Shown in pieces: positions 20,811 to 22,024 of a stretch of 22,024 nt of DNA (the stretch's first letter is position 1; every line of letters starts with the position of its first letter). The DNA is from a virus. A program made the translations under genes and the position numbers. The DNA is taken from positions 1 to 22,024 of IMG/VR virus record IMGVR_UViG_3300032242_001090. One strand, written 5' to 3'. Under the pieces are notes generated by a model, which searched no databases, was not told the DNA's origin, and worked only from the letters and a program-made list of their open reading frames with translations.

Positions 20811-21247
20811 TGCTTACCCCTTACTTCGTTGTAGATGTCGATACAGGCGTTGAGTTGCCTGATGGCGTTATCCCCGTCTGCGGTGATGGCGATAAGAGTT
20901 TGACTAACCTCTGGGTCAAGTTCGGCTCTTGTTTCTGTATCTCCATTGGCAGAGGTGGAATCTTTGCAGCTTGAAACGGTGCGGGCGGTGAGGCGCAGCT
21001 GACCAGTAGCAATGTCAGACTGCAACTTAGTAACTTCAGCTTTTGCATTTTGTGTTGCCTTTCTCAATTCGTTGGCATGGGTGTCTGCCAGTTGCTGCAT
21101 TTGTTTCTCTTTATCACGTTCTAGTGCGTTGAGCCTAGCAACCTCTGCCTCTTGCTCGACATAAGCCTGGTGATGACCATAGAAGTAAGAACTGATCACT
21201 AAGCACAAAATTCCTACAATCACCCAGGGATTCATCAAGCCAAACAT
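20807..21247 (-). CDS. Rz-like inner-membrane spanin
   Basis: This 146-residue protein has an N-terminal membrane segment (residues 8-24, VIVGILCLVISSYFYG), then a long charged helical region (EQEAEVARLNALERDKEKQMQQLADTHANELRKATQNAKAEVTK), then LRLTARTVSSCKDS (cysteine about 94) and a C-terminal helical end. This is the i-spanin layout that joins the outer-membrane partner Rz1 and fuses the membranes at lysis. Its ATG shares bases with the TAA of the -1-frame extension of the gene upstream (TAATG). Rz1 is embedded in it in another frame. Confidence 0.75.
   Translation of the reverse strand: MFGLMNPWVIVGILCLVISSYFYGHHQAYVEQEAEVARLNALERDKEKQMQQLADTHANELRKATQNAKAEVTKLQSDIATGQLRLTARTVSSCKDSTSANGDTETRAELDPEVSQTLIAITADGDNAIRQLNACIDIYNEVRGKQ
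20821..21048 (-). CDS. Rz1-like outer-membrane lipoprotein spanin, embedded in Rz
   Basis: This 75-residue reading frame lies inside Rz but is real: it has a lipoprotein signal with lipobox L15-V16-S17-C18 (hydrophobic LLLVSC), then a Pro-rich mature part (SPPAPFQAAKIPPLP, PSPQTGITPSGN). AAAGG lies 8 nt before the ATG. Embedded Rz1 genes are known in other phages, and the pair makes a two-component spanin. It would be missed by an annotator that rejects overlapping frames. Confidence 0.75.
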   Translation of the reverse strand: MQKLKLLSCSLTLLLVSCASPPAPFQAAKIPPLPMEIQKQEPNLTQRLVKLLSPSPQTGITPSGNSTPVSTSTTK

Positions 21248-21411
21248 TATTTGCTTTCTATGTGATATTTTGACTTCTGATATTCTATGTGGACATAGTA
21301 CATGAGTGCAACAAATTCAAGCACCAAGATCAAGATGGCAGCGCTGATAACAATTCTGTACTGGTATCTTTCAAGGAGTGCTTTCCTTCTTCGGATAGCC
21401 TCCTGAGCAGC
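21247..21411 (-). CDS. Membrane extension read by -1 frameshift from the gene upstream
   Basis: In the -1 frame, reading after the A AAA AAG heptamer, 54 codons encode AAQEAIRRRKALLERYQYRI, then a transmembrane helix IVISAAILILVLEFVALMYYV, then a basic/His-rich tail ending ESK. The TAA stop overlaps the Rz ATG (TAATG). The frame has no plausible independent start near its 5' end, so it seems made only by frameshifting: 133 residues plus 54 gives a 187-residue fusion. See the finding. Confidence 0.6.
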   Translation of the reverse strand, partial: AAQEAIRRRKALLERYQYRIVISAAILILVLEFVALMYYVHIEYQKSKYHIESK

Positions 21412-21809
21412 TTTTTTGCCTCCCGCTCCGCAGCCTCTTGCTCCTTTCTGAGCCTCTCCCTCTCCACCTCAAATTCTTTCCACAGACCGCCTAGCCCTGG
21501 TGTCTGGTAAATCATAAATTCACGGAGTTCTTTTTCTTGTTCCTGGAGCTGTCTGACGCGCATAATGTTGTCAAACGCTTGTTTATTCAAACTGACCCCT
21601 TTAGGTGGGGGTTTCTTCTTCGCCTCTTCTGTAGCCTTTTCGAGGACTTCTTTAGCCTCTAAGAATGTACCAATGTGACCAGATACCTCACTGGTAATCT
21701 CGGTCACATCTTCTGCTACGGCTTTAGCTTCCTTGTAGAGGTCAACACACTTTCTGACCCCCGCAATGGCAGCCTGTGCCATAGCAAATGCTGATATGGG
21801 ATCAATCAA
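21330..21809 (-). CDS. Coiled-coil virion or lysis-associated protein, zero-frame product
   Basis: The start is TTG 21809 with GAGGG 3 nt upstream, because MIDPISAFAMAQAAIAG at the N-terminus resembles a family start I have seen in other phage genomes; the first ATG is ten codons in. The 159-residue protein has a helical N-terminal part (residues 1-60), a Pro/Lys linker (65-70) and a long charged coiled coil (86-145). The zero frame ends in LKDTSTELLSALPS. Codons 131-133 are GCA AAA AAG, the slippery site that would divert ribosomes to a membrane-anchored form. The TGA of the upstream fibre fragment overlaps the TTG. Function unknown. Confidence 0.65.
   Translation of the reverse strand: MIDPISAFAMAQAAIAGVRKCVDLYKEAKAVAEDVTEITSEVSGHIGTFLEAKEVLEKATEEAKKKPPPKGVSLNKQAFDNIMRVRQLQEQEKELREFMIYQTPGLGGLWKEFEVERERLRKEQEAAEREAKKLLRRLSEEGKHSLKDTSTELLSALPS
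21372..21429 (-). promoter_or_regulatory. Programmed -1 frameshift signal
   Basis: Read on the minus strand: GGAG (21429-21426), 8 nt, the slippery heptamer A AAA AAG (21417-21411) in the zero-frame phase GCA AAA AAG, a 5-nt spacer, then a stem-loop (21405-21372) of 11 base pairs with an A-A mismatch, bulged A and T, and loop GAAGAA. The arrangement copies the dnaX-type frameshift element: upstream Shine-Dalgarno, A AAA AAG and downstream hairpin. Confidence 0.65.
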
Positions 21810-22024
21810 AGACCCTCACCAGGCGTAAAATAACATTCAGATGTTGCTTCACCAATAAAAGCTACATACAAAGGTGTAGTAGGGCTGAATTGATAAGGCA
21901 CTGTAAACACTTTAATTGTTCCTGGTACTGACACCAAGGCGTATTGTGGAGACGCATTAGCTGGAGCCACTGCCGTCACACTAGCGTTTGAGCTGACATT
22001 AAAGTAAACAGGTTGCCCACCAGA
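21806..22024 (-). CDS. Partial beta-rich protein, C-terminal 72 residues
   Basis: The frame enters from the right edge and ends with TGA overlapping the TTG start of the coiled-coil gene. The visible 72 residues (SGGQPVYFNVSSNASVTAVA, VSVPGTIKVFTVPYQFSPTT, LYVAFIGEATSECYFTPGEG) are beta-rich, and their composition resembles the Thr/Val/Asn-rich structural proteins at 4333-5150 and 88-876. Probably a virion surface or fibre protein. The N-terminus is outside the window. Confidence 0.55.
   Translation of the reverse strand, partial: SGGQPVYFNVSSNASVTAVAPANASPQYALVSVPGTIKVFTVPYQFSPTTPLYVAFIGEATSECYFTPGEGL

Overview
The window is a section of a tailed double-stranded DNA phage genome (Caudoviricetes). 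The head genes (terminase, portal, scaffold, capsid) lead into an adaptor-like and a tail-hub/stabilisation-like protein, with no tape measure, tail tube or sheath in view. This suggests a short-tailed, podovirus-like virion. The host is probably a Gram-negative bacterium: there is an Rz/Rz1 spanin pair, an M15-type endolysin, AGGAG ribosome binding sites and sigma70-like promoters. A freshwater betaproteobacterial host is only a guess. There is no integrase, CI-like repressor or other sign of lysogeny.

Layout. (1) 1-14271, minus strand, late genes. In transcription order: small hypotheticals, two glycosyltransferase-fold proteins, large terminase, an HTH-like protein, a zinc-ribbon protein, portal, a cluster of tiny basic ORFs, a Pro-rich protein, scaffold, major capsid protein, two Thr/Val-rich surface-type proteins, a small head protein, an adaptor, a 746-residue protein carrying six glycine-rich repeats, and a fibre-like protein. 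(2) 14272-14794, divergent control region with an early promoter, a probable late promoter, a minus-strand terminator-like hairpin, inverted repeats and TACATA repeats. (3) 14795-19811, plus strand, early genes: small proteins, a YqaJ-type exonuclease, a winged-helix protein, a RecT-like annealing protein, a protein ending in an SSB-like DDDVPF tip, a resolvase-like nuclease, tRNA-Lys(UUU) and a third glycosyltransferase. Most are coupled by ATGA, TAATG or TGATG overlaps. (4) 19808-22024, minus strand: a fibre-like fragment, a coiled-coil protein with a probable programmed -1 frameshift, Rz with embedded Rz1, holin, endolysin and two small basic proteins.

The early block looks like a two-component recombination module (exonuclease plus annealing protein) with accessory DNA-binding and nuclease proteins. 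The late block builds the capsid and packages DNA. The right-hand minus block lyses the cell, with spanins encoded ahead of holin and endolysin. The strongest unexpected signal is at 21372-21429: an in-phase A AAA AAG heptamer, a Shine-Dalgarno-like GGAG 8 nt upstream and a stem-loop 5 nt downstream. A -1 shift there joins the coiled-coil protein to a 54-codon extension with a transmembrane helix, ending in a TAATG overlap with Rz.
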